Below are positions 47,528 to 59,411 of a stretch of 64,000 nt of DNA, piece after piece (within the stretch, counting starts at the first letter, position 1; every line of letters starts with the position of its first letter). The translations under genes and the position numbers were made by a program. Source of the DNA: Watersipora subatra (lineage: Eukaryota > Bryozoa > Gymnolaemata > Cheilostomatida > Watersiporidae); assembly GCF_963576615.1 (NCBI RefSeq), contig NC_088711.1:4712001-4776000 (forward strand), given 5' to 3'. Below the pieces are notes generated by a model. The model did not search any database. It saw only the letters and a list, made by a program, of their open reading frames with translations, and was not told the origin of the DNA.

Positions 47528-50500
47528 TCAAGTAGATTTCTTGTTGGTAAGCTTGAATTTTGCAGTCATGAGATGATAGTTTAGATAAAAATAAAACAAA
47601 ACAAAGTGCGCACATGAATAAAGTGAGATAAGTACAGGCCACAGATCTGGAAGTCTCGATGGCGGTGTTACAAACATCCCACAAATCGCCAACACTGCCA
47701 TGCCGACTCCAGAAAGGGATAGCTGCAACAAACAAAGTAGCAGCTACACAGCCATATTGTAAAGACCATAACAAAATACAATATATTGTACAAGTCTCAG
47801 AATGGAAATTCAGCACATGACTTCCCTCCAACGAGGGAATTAGCACTGTATTACTCTTCAGATGCTAAATAAAGCTAATAAATGTTCCCATATCGTAAGG
47901 CCTGCAAGTGCATACCTGCATAGTGCTAGTGAGTGAGTAGGCTTCCCTGTCCAACCAGATCATCACCGAGAGAAAAGAGCCTGTTGTGCCCAAAGTTGCA
48001 AGAGACAATCCATCTTTCAACAGCAGGGGCAGCATGCTGAAACCAGTGAAGAGAAGTTGTTACATTGTTAAAAAACAGGACTTGTCGCAATGCAGTTATG
48101 AGTCTATCAGAACCTGCTTTCAAAGCTCTACAGGCCTGATGGGAGCTTTCCAGCAAATGAGTGTAATCACAGCTGGAGTAAAACATCACACCGAGTCGGG
48201 AAGCAAGCATAGTGATACACACCGAGTCGAGAAGCAAGCATGGTTATACATACAAGTACAAAAACTTGCTGTATAGAAAACTGATCAATGTACCACTCTA
48301 ACACATAGTAAGCCTTCTAATACAAGTCATACATTGCCTATAACAGCGTGTACACTGTACTCTAGTCATCTATGTAGCAAACTTGGACAAGTTTGTGGAA
48401 TACTTTTGATTGCTCATTGACACTATTTCTACTAAAATGTGTATAATAGAACTACTGCACATAAGTAACGGTACACTAATGTGTAGAATGGAACTACTGC
48501 ACATAAGTAATGGTACACTAATGTGTAGAATAGAACTACTGCACATAAGTAATGGTACACTAATGTGTAGAATGGAACTACTGCACATAAGTAATGGTAC
48601 ACTAATGAGTAGAATGGAACTACTGCACATAAGTAATGGTACACTAATGTGTAGAATGGAACTACTGCACATAAATTGTTCAGTACACTAGCAGTAGTTG
48701 TACTGATGAAACTAGCAGCAACATTTCTTACCATAATGCTAGCCGATAATACCTGAAGTGACATAAACAAAAATAGCAAGAAAAGTAGAAGGGGATGCCG
48801 TACCTAAAGATCGACACGATGGCGAACCAGCTGGTGAAAACCGGCATCTCATCAATGAGAAGTAGACAAGATCTGCAACAACACATCTTTATCAACAATC
48901 TCACAATCTTGTTACAATGGGAGCTGACTAGAGGCTAGTGCTGCTGCGCACGATATCATTGTTGTGACGATATATTTCAGTGGATGATTTCATATTTGGT
49001 CAGTTTTCAAATCGATATGAATATCGAAGCCGATATTTTATCGTTATATCATTCATTTATTACTGGAACTGTCCACTATCCTTATTGCAAAGAGGGGACA
49101 ACTCCTGCTTTTCAACTTATAATTATTTTTTTATATTGCTTAACACTATATATCGGCAGAAGACAACTCCGATGTTCGATATTTTTCGATATTCGATATA
49201 TTTAGAGACCAAATAATCAAATGGTCATGCAAAGATATTGTGCAGCACTACTAGAGGCCTATCCTAAATGACTCAAGCCTGTATTCACTAGTTGCAAGTT
49301 GGGGCGGCTAATGTTAGGCGACTAGTTATGAACACTTGGGGGTGTGGAAGGGGGCGGTGTAAGCCCCAAACAGGTTTCTCTCATGTAGGGCCTCAGCCGG
49401 GCCTCTCATGTGAAGTTTTTAAAATTTTTATCAGAAAGTACATGTATCAACATTTTTCTATTTTTTGAGATTTGTTTTGTTTTAGGTGATGTGACTGCCT
49501 GGACGTTTTTAGATTAAAATTGGCAAAACTTGACCGCAGTTAAAACGCTCAGAAAAAAGACTTCTTTTTTAGATCAGTTTTGCCAATTTTATTTTAAGTT
49601 CATCCGGAGGATTCCACGCTTTTTTATGGGACATGGCCAAGCGGATGTAAAACTTGAACTTTTGCAAACCTTTATAAAAGTCGTTAACAAGAATGTTTTG
49701 CCGCTGATGATAATAATGACGCCTAAGAACTACTAAAAGTTGATGTTTGTCTCTATGGCTTGGAATAAAGTGATATTCTACAGCGATAAAAACCGTCTCC
49801 ATAGCCGTTGGGCAAATAACTGTTCTAGTAAATGATGTTGAGGTCGAGTTATCTGAATCAATTTATCATTGCGTGGGAACGAACCAAACAAATCCGTTCG
49901 AGTTAACCTCGTGTTCGAGATGAAATGTTACATTTTATCCGAGGGCGAGTTATCCGAGTTTGACTGTACTTAGCCGCAGAAATTTCCTAAAAAGTTGGGG
50001 CGGCTCAGCCGGTCAGCCGCCCCAGGGAATACGGGCCTGAAACGACTGCTGACAAGCACTGATTGACCGTGTCATGGTTACTGTGTCAATTTGTTACCAA
50101 AGCATCTATCTCAGTAACTGTTAATTTATCCCCCACCATGAACAAGAATCCTGCAAGTCAATTAATGAGCAGTCTGGTAACCCATCTCTTTAGAGAACAA
50201 ACTACTTCTAAAAAGCAATGCAAAAGGATTGTGTGCTGAACATTCTTGTTCAAATCATGCATTCACTCTTATTACATACAAAAATTCAACTGCAAGTAAT
50301 TACTACAAATGCTTCTGTACAACTCACTTAGTTTAAATATGTAATATCTGAGTGATGAAAAAACATTTGTAATACCTAATAGGTGCTTTCTGTTAGACAG
50401 AGCTACTCTTGGTACGTGGGAGTATTCGGTGATACTTACATAGCTGCTATCAGGATTGACTTCTCATGAACTTGATAGGAGAAAAGAAAGAAAGCCAGGG

Positions 50501-53500
50501 AAGATATAACCTATAAAAAAGTGCAACGCGACTGAGTTCCTAGCCTATTTAATAGCATAACCAAATGGATGGTGACTTTACTTATTCAACAGAAATGGCT
50601 TTAGCAATATAGAATAGGAGTGCAGGCTAACTGCCAAGTCACAAACAGCAATGACGACATGAAGCAAGAGAGATGAGTTGATAAGCTAGATACTGTATCC
50701 TTAAAGGTTGACTTGCAACAAAATTCACATTACAGTTATTTGATATGAAAAGACTCACCATGTCTTACTCTGTTGTGTTGTAGGTGCAAAATATGTGGAA
50801 ACGTGATTACAAGCTCTTAAAAGCTCAAAAACGAACAGAAAATCGCAGCCACACGAGACCGCCGTAGTTTGGATTCTCTTTCCAAAATGGCTCAAATGTG
50901 ACGCAGTTGTGGGAGATGGTTTCTGTTTACACTTTCATGCAGCCTTATTCGTCGAAATATTTTCACAAATATACTTCACGCATTCAATAAAACCATGTCT
51001 ATTGTTCTTACGCGTCTGTTTTATCATCATCGTAATGCTGTCACTTTTAGCAGTGATATCCTATAACTTACCGTAAAAATTTGTTTAATTTTTTAGCCTT
51101 AGCTTAAAGGAGTACATATCATTGTCTGATAATCATGACGAGCCTGTTGGTCACTTGTGATAATCGAAAAGTGCTGCAGAAATTATTTGCAAAGTATTGG
51201 GTCACATGATCAGATTACGACTTGCCGATTAGACCAAACCGAAACAAAACTGTAAAGTAGCGAGCATCTATATTTGATACGGGGTCTTCGGTAAAACCCG
51301 AAGTGTTTGTCATAAACTAGTGCTACGATAAGTTTTATGTTGAGCTTTCTATTGGCCTTTCAATTCGCGTGAGAACATCACGTGACAAGACAATAACCAA
51401 ATTTCATGGCTACGTCATCAAAATAAAGAGATTCCAATCTACGGCGGCTTTTCGTTTTTGAGCTTTTAAGAGCTTGTAATCACATTTCCACATATTTGGC
51501 ACCTACAACACAACAGAGTGAGACATGGTGAATCTTTTGATACCAAATAACTGTAATGTGAATTTTATTGCAAGTCAACCTTTAAAGCTCTACAACAACT
51601 TTACATGACACCAAATAGCTGTACAGTGAAGAGCCATTCAGAACTCCCCTAATTTACTAATAAACGCTGCAAGGCGTTATCAAGTTTTGAAAAACAATAA
51701 AAATTTGAAGCCATCTTACCAGTGTATATTTAAAATTCCTTGCTGTTGGCTGCATAAATAACTTGACAGACGCAGGTGTTATAGATAGGAGTGTTGTCAT
51801 CGCACTGCAAGATGAAAATAAATATTGGCCAACAAAATTGCTGTTTGTAATAAAATTGGCCAATAACAGGCCAATTCCTCTGATCAAAGCATCTGTACTC
51901 TTATAAACAGAACAAGTCTCTTATCTGTTCATATACTGAGATAAATGCTTAGGCTAGGCGCTAACTTTAACACTAGGACTTGTGAAATAGAAGTTACAAC
52001 ATCAGTCTGAATGTAAATGGTGATTTTGCACATCTCAGCGCTGAGAAAGATTCAGTATATTCAGGCCTAGTTGAAAGAACTTAAAATTCTTGTTAATCCA
52101 GCCAAGGCCCTGCTAAGCATATTCTATGGTTTACGTATATGGAGAGATACCATAAAACCTCTATTTGAACGCAATGGGGCCCTCTTTTCTACATTGGCGG
52201 TAAAATAAAGGTGGCATTCAAATAAAGGCGGCGTTCAAATAAAGTCGGGGCTCATGTAGAGGTTTTACGGTATGTAGTATAAGTTACCTATTGTATTACA
52301 ATGACCGACTGCCAGACGGGCACTGCGAGGATGAATCATGATGCACTTGATGGGTTGTTGCACTTACAAATGAAATAAGGAAAACGCGCTCAGGGGAAGC
52401 CTAGATTGAGATTTACAGACAATGTCTAGACTCTAGAGGAAAATGGAGAAAGTGAGTATGGACTGTAACAGGTGACCAAAGACTGGTATGCGCTGTATCA
52501 TAGTGGCATAGTATCGTAGTATCATACTATACTGTATCATAGTATAGTGGCAATAATTCCACACTATATCAGTGATCGTCAATAATAACCTTGTTCACAC
52601 TATCACAAACCCATTTGCATTTACACGAGCGAATAGTCTGCAACATATTGCTCTCATTATAGAATCCAATCACTGAAAAACTAGTCCTAGTGACAAACTT
52701 CATGAAGAGAACTATAGGTTCTGTAACAACCAATCACCGTCTCTGAAGTGGTGCGCAGCCTGCTGTGGATGCACTATAAAATATCGAGAAAGTTTACCAA
52801 CTGCCAAGTTTACCGACATATCTGCGTTGCCTTTATGATGGCAATGTTCATATGGTCTATGAATAATCGGGGAGCGGACAATCCCGACATACTGCGATAC
52901 AGTGCGTATGACGCTTAAGGATGGTAAGAAGTAGAGTGGGTCAGAGATGATGAATTAGAGGTAAAATGACAGCGGTCATTATCACACTGACAGACATTAC
53001 CACTAGTATGTACACTATATGATAATGATAAATATATCTTAAATAAAACCCCGAAAAGCAATAAAAAAGGTACTTCAAACTTATGAACACAGAAACAAAG
53101 AGTATAAGAGAGATATTAGCTAGCTGAGGCTCACCACAATGAAACGATCTGAGGCTGCGCGATGTACTTCCTGATTTTGTAGACAACATTCAGAGCACAC
53201 CAGAAATTGGAGACTTTATCCTGCAACAAAAGGATATGCACTCATTCGACTAGTTTTACAGTGAGTAGTATATACCGATCATAATGGTATAGACTTTGCT
53301 GGAGTAAAAAACAATTATTTCAAATGAAGTATGCTGTATCACGGCTAATAAAAAAGGAGTTGCTTTCTTTTATGTTGAAAGATTTGTCACAATAGTATCT
53401 GACACAAATACTAGGTATTCATGGGAGGATCGGACAGCAGACATTGCAGTGAGTGAAGCAGATCTTTTCCTCATGTATGTTACTCAAAAGACTAACGAGC

Positions 53501-56500
53501 ATCTCAAAATGTACTTGGTAAAACAATATTGTAGAGTTGTGCTTTCATGAACGGATACACTTCTACCCCAATTTTTCACTCTTACAACGTGTGCCTGAAA
53601 TCGTTGGTAATCTGTGATTAACACATGAGCTGTTCGATCGCTTTGTGTGTAACCTGCGTAATACTAACTGTCGGAGAAAACCTTTCTTGAGAGGTTAGTT
53701 ATCCAGCAATCTTTTAATTTAATGCTAAGTGAGGGTATATATGTATATCAAATGAGAAAGAAAGTCTTTATTAGAATAAAGCCAAACTCTCCTGGAAATA
53801 CCTCAAAGAGGCCTCTAGAAAATGGAAACAGCCGAAGCAATACTGATTTGATGGTATCTTGACTGTTCAAGAATGGTGCCCAGCAGGCTGCAAATGTCGC
53901 CAACACCACCACAGCAACTTTAGCTATTTTCCCGACTCTAAAACAAAATGACAGAAACTGAAAGTTGTAGGCATAAGTTAAGTTTAAACTATAAGCTCGA
54001 TGGGTGAACTTCTAATAACTTGAAACAAAAAAGGCATGAGTTGTTTCTATATATTATCTTTGTACGGAAAGCTATTACGACACCTCGGTTACCATCTACT
54101 TCTGTGGTTTGCTTGTTTACAAAAACCGATGAATTGAGAGCCTCTCACTTCCTCAAAGTTTTATTTGAAAAGTCAGACAATGAAAGCTCATACCTGTCAA
54201 TGTAAGAGCTCTCACTCCCTCAATGTTTGATTTGAAAAGTCAGACAATGAAAGCTTATACCTGTCAATGTAAGAGCTCTCACTTCCTCAAAGTTTGATTT
54301 GAAAAGTCAGACAATAAAAGCTCCTACCTGTCAATGTAAGAGCTCTCACTTCCTCAAAGTTTGATTTAAAAAGTCAGACAATGAAAGCTCATACCTGTCA
54401 ATGTAAGAGCCACCTGATGACAAACAAGAAGCGAGAATGTAGACGAAAAATGGCATGGCATGGTACAGCTCCATCTGCTTATAGTTTAGCGCCAAACTGA
54501 AGGCGACAGCCCCCTGTAGCACCGCCCGTTTTTCTAGCCAAGCCACGGCTAATATGAAGAAGCCTAGACTCACACAATTGTATCTAGAGGCTGAGTTAAT
54601 TCAATAAGACTTCAGTGAAAGCACAACGATATGTCTTAGTAAATATTTCTAAGACTTGACTGCTATATCGGGCCTTACGCATAGTTTCTGATTAGATGGA
54701 AGGTTTCCATGGCACCTGCAGCTGAGTGTTTCTAAAAGGATACTGGAAGTGGCCATAGTCAATAAGGATTAGCCCTGGATAGGCGAACAGCCCTGTTAGT
54801 ATCTTCCAGTAAGTCTGCAAACAGATTAATATCATAGTAAGTCGAGTAGAACACAATCGGCAATGCCCTTTACAAACTGCGTATTAGTGAGCCTCATTTT
54901 ATCTACGCATGCGTAGCTGAGCAAGAGTCTTTCTATTCAAGGTAATAAAATCAAAAACAATAGTCACATCACAGTTGTTAAAACACTATATAAAAATAAA
55001 ATTTTGCAAGTTTATCTCAAATGATCGACTACTTACTTTGTCTGGGTATGAAGAGGCGTAAAATATAACACTCGGAATATATACCAACAGGTCACTGCAT
55101 AAGACTGCAATAGAATACATTCTGATACAAAGTAGTCAATACAAGCAGGCAATGAGTTGTGTATGAAAATATGTGATAAGAGGCCATGATGAAGTGTTCA
55201 GTCAGTTTGGGAAATCAAGCTAGTGAGAACACAGGCTAGTTTTCACTACCTCTTGACAGGCTAGTGAAATGAGGCGATGTTGTAACAGTTTAACTTTGCC
55301 GCTTCTTTTTTCTGATTGTGTTGTAAAGCCAAGACGGTGACATCCTTTATCATTATCTATATGTATAAACCTCAAAGCTTGTGTGTGTGATTCGGTTTGT
55401 CCAGCTATAGATGTTAAAATCTTGGAATGAAGAATTCATATCGCAGAAGATTTGATTTCGGAAACACCCCATTCCCAGATGACATGCTAAACCACTGAGC
55501 TACGCGAGATTAATGCATTCATTGGGCGTTATATCTATATATTTCTCAAAGTATGTCCGTATGTGCATTCTAGGTTTGATTGTCCGGCTATAGCAATTAT
55601 TAGAATAGTTGTAGCTGGACAACAATGCAGACGCAAAGTCATGGCTTACTGCCATTAGAAGCCTATCTTATTAAGCAGCTTACTACAATTTTCCATTGGC
55701 AATGTACCTGGCTAACAGCTTGAAAGTTACAGTTGTTTGACAAAGTTTTAAAACTTTTACAGTTGTTTTTATTTTTCTCTTAATTTATTTCAACTGCACA
55801 AAACACTTCTCTCATGATATGTAATTTGAAAGTTAGAATGGGAAATGTTGTTATATGTTAAATGCAAATCAATTTGCTGTCCAAAGACTTTTTTTATTAC
55901 CCGGGCAACGCCGGGTAGCACAGCTAGTGTCACTATATGAGTGAAAATACGCATACCGCTTTGCATTACAGTGCAACGTAATTTTCTGTTTGCTCTCACG
56001 GCTCTTATTAGTGTGTTTAGCAATACTAGCTTACTCAAACTAGCTATTGACAATGTGACAGGCAACTACATGTACATTACCTGTCACTGTTTATAACTGG
56101 ATTTTTAATACCCGTGCAATGCCTGGCATCTCGCTAGTTCAAAATAGTCATAACTCCACTCTGGAAAGAGATATTTGTAATCATTATCTTGTATTATGTT
56201 CGGTACACAAATGTAAAAAATGTCAAAACTTGGGATGTGTCAAATTAGCCTGATCCCCAAAATGGCAGAGCACTACAAAAATGCTAGAAACCAGAAAGAA
56301 AGAACCAAGAGGAGCATGTGCTACTTCTAGGTACCTGAGTAGCGCATGAACAGCTTGTGTTGCATACTCTCCGTTCCTCTAGATGAGTGCAGCTCTACCC
56401 ATGAGCTATTCAGCTTCTCTCCACTGCAACATATTCTCATATCTTAGGAATTATTCAGAAAGCTGCCCTTCACTAACTCATGACAATATTTCAGGTTGTA

Positions 56501-56826
56501 ATATATGAACAATGTAAATAAAGAATTTGTATTGCGAAAATTTAGGTAAAAAAACTTACATTTTGCCAATGATCCAGCTATGGTAAGCAGTAAGAGGCGG
56601 GTAGTCAAGCCCCCAATATAGCAAGTCATTATCCGTAGTGTTTTTATACCTAGTGATGAGAATCATCATTTCGAAGTTAAAACAATAACAAAGGCACAGA
56701 CACCACCACAGCACAGACAAACCAACAACATAGGCATGATACAGCATGAAAAAGCAACAGAATAGACACCATAACAGCTCTCTAATGTATTTTACTCACC
56801 AGTTGCGCTGGAGCTCAACAGGTGAA
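47528..56826 (-). CDS. ALG6: ALG6, dolichyl-P-glucose:Man9GlcNAc2-PP-dolichol glucosyltransferase (5' end missing)
   Basis: ALG6 adds the first glucose to the lipid-linked N-glycan precursor in the ER membrane (family GT57). Exons in transcript order: tentative 56826-56800, then 56649-56560, 56423-56335, 55104-55037, 54814-54744, 54583-54395, 53937-53802, 53220-53135, 51804-51720, 50510-50440, 48872-48804, 48036-47916 and 47722-47528 (TGA). From the second exon on, all phases agree. Landmarks: [113 protein letters not shown]; several hydrophobic membrane segments are visible. The tentative first piece (SPVELQRNW) has a good donor but no visible acceptor. The luminal loop with the catalytic Asp (GDYEAQRHW-type) is absent and should lie beyond a 5.5-kb transposon nest. 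The last hydrophilic loop is shorter than in human. Confidence 0.92.
48450..48675. repeat. 42-bp minisatellite, about 5-6 copies
   Basis: Unit around GAACTACTGCACATAAGTAA, period 42. It lies in an ALG6 intron between exons 48872-48804 and 48036-47916. The multiple-of-three period gives open frames on both strands that are not genes. Confidence 0.92.
49312..49366. repeat. GC-rich tract shared with 27864-27938
   Basis: GGCGACTAGTTATGAACAC, then a GGGGG-rich tract ending GGCGGTGTAAGCCCC, is an inverted copy of the tract in family A element 1. Both are far more GC-rich than their surroundings. Its parent element is not identified. Confidence 0.7.
49408..49966. mobile_element. pogo-like MITE, copy 3, left-truncated
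   Basis: The right end GAGTTATCCGAGTTTGACTG plus TA matches copies 1 and 2, and the interior is colinear with 41445-42012 at lower identity. The left terminus is missing. It lies in an ALG6 intron. Confidence 0.8.
50705..51581 (+). mobile_element. Kolobok-type transposon copy 2, short non-autonomous
   Basis: 877 bp flanked by TTAA on both sides (50701-50704 and 51582-51585). The ends AGGTTGACTTGCAACAAAAT and GCAAGTCAACCT are inverted over about 130 bp. It corresponds to the two ends of the 57927-62000 element with the coding middle deleted. It lies in an ALG6 intron. Confidence 0.92.
52150..52270. mobile_element. Family A MITE, 121 bp
   Basis: CCATAAAACCTCTATTTGAA on the left and TAGAGGTTTTACGG on the right are inverted, with TA on both sides. 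Between them are three copies of an ATTCAAATAAAGG-type motif. It is the minimal form of the family at 27202 and 57051. Confidence 0.9.
54135..54412. repeat. 67-bp minisatellite spanning an ALG6 5' splice site, 4 copies
   Basis: Four copies with exactly 67-bp spacing. Each contains, on the minus strand, the last 16 nt of the ALG6 exon 54583-54395 and its donor (TACATTGACAG|GTATGAGC). The exon-intron boundary is at 54395/54394. The three extra donors lie downstream in the intron, at 54328/54327, 54261/54260 and 54194/54193. Confidence 0.93.
55447..55512 (-). repeat. tRNA-derived SINE head, degenerate (candidate)
   Basis: The minus strand reads CGCGTAGCTCAGTGGTTTAG (clear A box) followed after about 35 bp by a B-box-like GGAAATCAAATC. 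The tRNA fold is not retained. It lies in an ALG6 intron. Confidence 0.5.
55890..56140. repeat. Two copies of the CCCGG(C/G)...GCCGGG module
   Basis: TTACCCGGGCAACGCCGGGTA near 55899 and ATACCCGTGCAATGCCTGGC near 56109, each followed by a CTAG-containing string. The same module occurs at about 12537, 30285, 31826 and 63951, mostly in the opposite orientation. Its parent element is not identified. Confidence 0.7.
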
Positions 56827-56935
56827 GTATAAATAAAACAAAGACAAGGAAAGAGTATATGTATATGATGGACCATGAAGCTAGCAGGTAATATAAATAC
56901 ACACACGCCACACCGCAAAGACCCCTCATATATAT

Positions 56936-57048
56936 ATATATATGCATATTATACACACATATATATATATAGATTATACATATATATTATACATATATAA
57001 CATATATATATACATGTATGTATATATAAATATTATACACATATAACA
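56936..57048. repeat. TA-rich simple repeat
   Basis: (TA)n interspersed with TATACATATA and ATTATACAC. It abuts the left end of the family A element at 57051. Confidence 0.85.
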
Positions 57049-58343
57049 TATACCATAAAACCTCTAATTGAACGCCACCTCTATTTGAACGCCACCTCTA
57101 TTTGACCACCACCGTAAAAGAAGGGTTGAATAGTAGAGCGCCACTCTCCAATTAAACGCCACTTCCATTTGACCGCCACTGACATTCTTTGATCCTTATG
57201 AGCCCATAATATCAATTGATCAGTAGAAAAAATCCACAAATGTGCACAAAATCCATCAGTGTCCACAAAATCGTATTAATAATGTATCGTTTACATCAAT
57301 AACAGTTAATTCTCTCGTTGTCAAACTCTAGGGCTTTTCGTTTTGCTTTCTCGTTAAAACTTTGAAAGCAACACCATAGAAATAATTAATAACTGTATCA
57401 GGCTAATAGTAGTTCCTTGTTTAACGCAGTCTTGATACTTCGAAATACATTGTACATGTATATAAAACGGTTTACATTTACAACAGATGATGGTAGATGA
57501 ACGACTAGTTTTTGGCCAAAAGGCTACGTTTAGCGAGCAAAACCTTTACGCGCTACGTTTGTGGTAAGTGCAACGTGTAAAGGTTTTGCTCCGCCAAAAA
57601 AATGTTTGAACGCCAATATCGACTAGTTCAGCGGTGCAAAAGAGGTCAGAAGACATTGCGGAAGGTATTGGACCACCAGAATAAGTGTGTTCCAAAGGAA
57701 GCAACAATCAGAACACAGCTATCCGAGCAAACAACGCAAACATTCATGTCTTAAAAACGTTAATTTTTGTTTCTGCATGTAATATAAGTATGGTTAGTTT
57801 ATGTCAACTGCTCATAATAATATATATATATATATATTTGTAGCATTTGACCGATTATCATGGTATAACTTATAAATTTGCAAATTTATGGCATATCATT
57901 TAATAGCATCCTTGCGGCTATCTTAAAGGTTGACTTGCAACAAAATTTACATTACAGTTATTTGGTATCAAAAGATTCGCCATGTCTCACTCTGCTGTGT
58001 GGTAGGTGCCAAATATGTGGAAATGTGATTAAAAGCTCTTAAAAGCTCAAAAACAAAAAGCCGCCGTAGATTGGAATCTCTTGATTTCGATGATGTATCC
58101 GCGGATTTTGGTTATTGTCTTGTCACGTGATGTTCTCGCGTGAATTGAAAGGCCAATACAAAGCTCAATATCAAACTTATCGTAGCAATAGTTTATGACA
58201 AACACTTCGGGTTTTACCTAAGACCCCGTATCAAATATAGATGCTCGCTACTTTACAGTTTCAGCTTGGCCATTTCGTCCGATTATTCAACATACGTGTA
58301 CATGTCCGAGTTGCGATCATAAAAACTGTCAAATTCTGAATAG

Positions 58344-59261
58344 TTAAGACCCTGGCATTTCGAGCCTGACGCTCTATCTGAAGAAGATCCTCAACAAAAT
58401 CAAACCTCCCAGCAAGTAAGCACCGCCACTAGCCAGCTCTTATGTGCCAAGCTAGCTAGTAGTAATAGTTTTAGCTTGAGAGTGATAGAACGAATATTAT
58501 TATTATATACATGTATATGATTTTAATGATAATTATCGCTTCATATTGCGAAAAAATAATTACAGATTTTTCTCGAATGATAACATTAACAATTTTAATA
58601 TTTAAATCTAGTGCTGCACTGATATACTGTTGGATAACATCGACCTGATGTATTAGCTATGGTTGCATAGACATATCTGTTCATTTCTTTAGGAGCTAAT
58701 ACCACCGGCTACAGAGTGGTGTGTCTGCAAGCGCTGTCAAGACATGCCATCTCTTCCTGAATGTTTGTGCTGCCATGATGCTGATTTTGCGCATCGTCTC
58801 CATGACCGCTGGGAGCATGAATGCCTGTGTATGCATCCTGGTGTGGACAAACTTGTGGCGCCTGCACCCCTTGAGTTGGGGTGGAATAATTACCTGCGAT
58901 ATCATAGTGAGTTGGATTTTCATTTAATGCCAATAACACCGAAGCTATGCTAATGTGTCATGCATTATCTACAATTCTTGTATTACACATTTAATGCATC
59001 GGTTGAACACACATATTCTGAACTCGTGGAACACAAGGAGAATTGTTATATTTGTCTTGTACACTTACTACAGTAGAGAGTGTATTAGTTTTATGATTTT
59101 ATTATATAAAGATCGAGATTATTTTGATGATCAGCAATTATTGTTTTTCAATAATTATTTTGGTAGATAATCTATTCCCATTTGGAGAGCCATCGCCAAA
59201 TGCTCGGAAAAGGTTGTGTGCATACCGCAATTTTGTGTTTTGGTTTATGCCGCAAATCTTG
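58344..59261 (+). pseudogene. P2X7 C-terminal-domain-like protein gene, truncated, inside a Kolobok element
   Basis: Three exons with compatible phases: about 58344-58415 (no Met seen; RPWHFEPDALSEEDP then donor GTAAGC), 58693-58906 and 59167-about 59261. The middle exon encodes EWCVCKRCQDMPSLPECLCC and then ECLCMHPGVDKLV, with LELGWNNYLRYH at its end. The last encodes PNARKRLCAYRNFVFWF. The R-P-x-x-F-E-P start, the WCxCxxC...CLCC Cys pattern and the R-x4-AYR-x-F-x2-W motif match the C-terminal intracellular (ballast) domain of the P2X7 receptor, which in many invertebrates occurs as free-standing proteins without the channel. No transmembrane segment is seen here. The rest of the domain is missing on this strand at 59262 and is found inverted at 59262-59411. 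The function of such proteins in transposons is not known. Confidence 0.75.
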
Positions 59262-59411
59262 TTTGCAAGTCTGCAAACTCTTCTTCATCATCCGTTGGTG
59301 AGAAAAGAGCCCGAATCTTAGACACCAAGCAGGCAGGTAAAGGCCGTCGCTCACCGCGACGAATTTGCGACATAAGCTAAAACACAAGCTTGCGGTATGC
59401 ACACAACCTTT
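59209..59411. repeat. Inverted duplication within the P2X7-like coding sequence
   Basis: Arms 59209-59261 and 59360-59411 are inverted copies (AAAGGTTGTGTGCATACCGC and its complement). On the minus strand, arm 2 and the spacer read the next part of the same domain: RLCAYRKLVF, a stop, LMSQI, then RRGERRPLPACLVSKIRALF followed by an acidic tail. The plus-strand copy of the arm ends at FMPQI. The segment therefore looks like an inversion with partial duplication of one gene, joined at 59411 to the truncated transposase. Confidence 0.75.
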
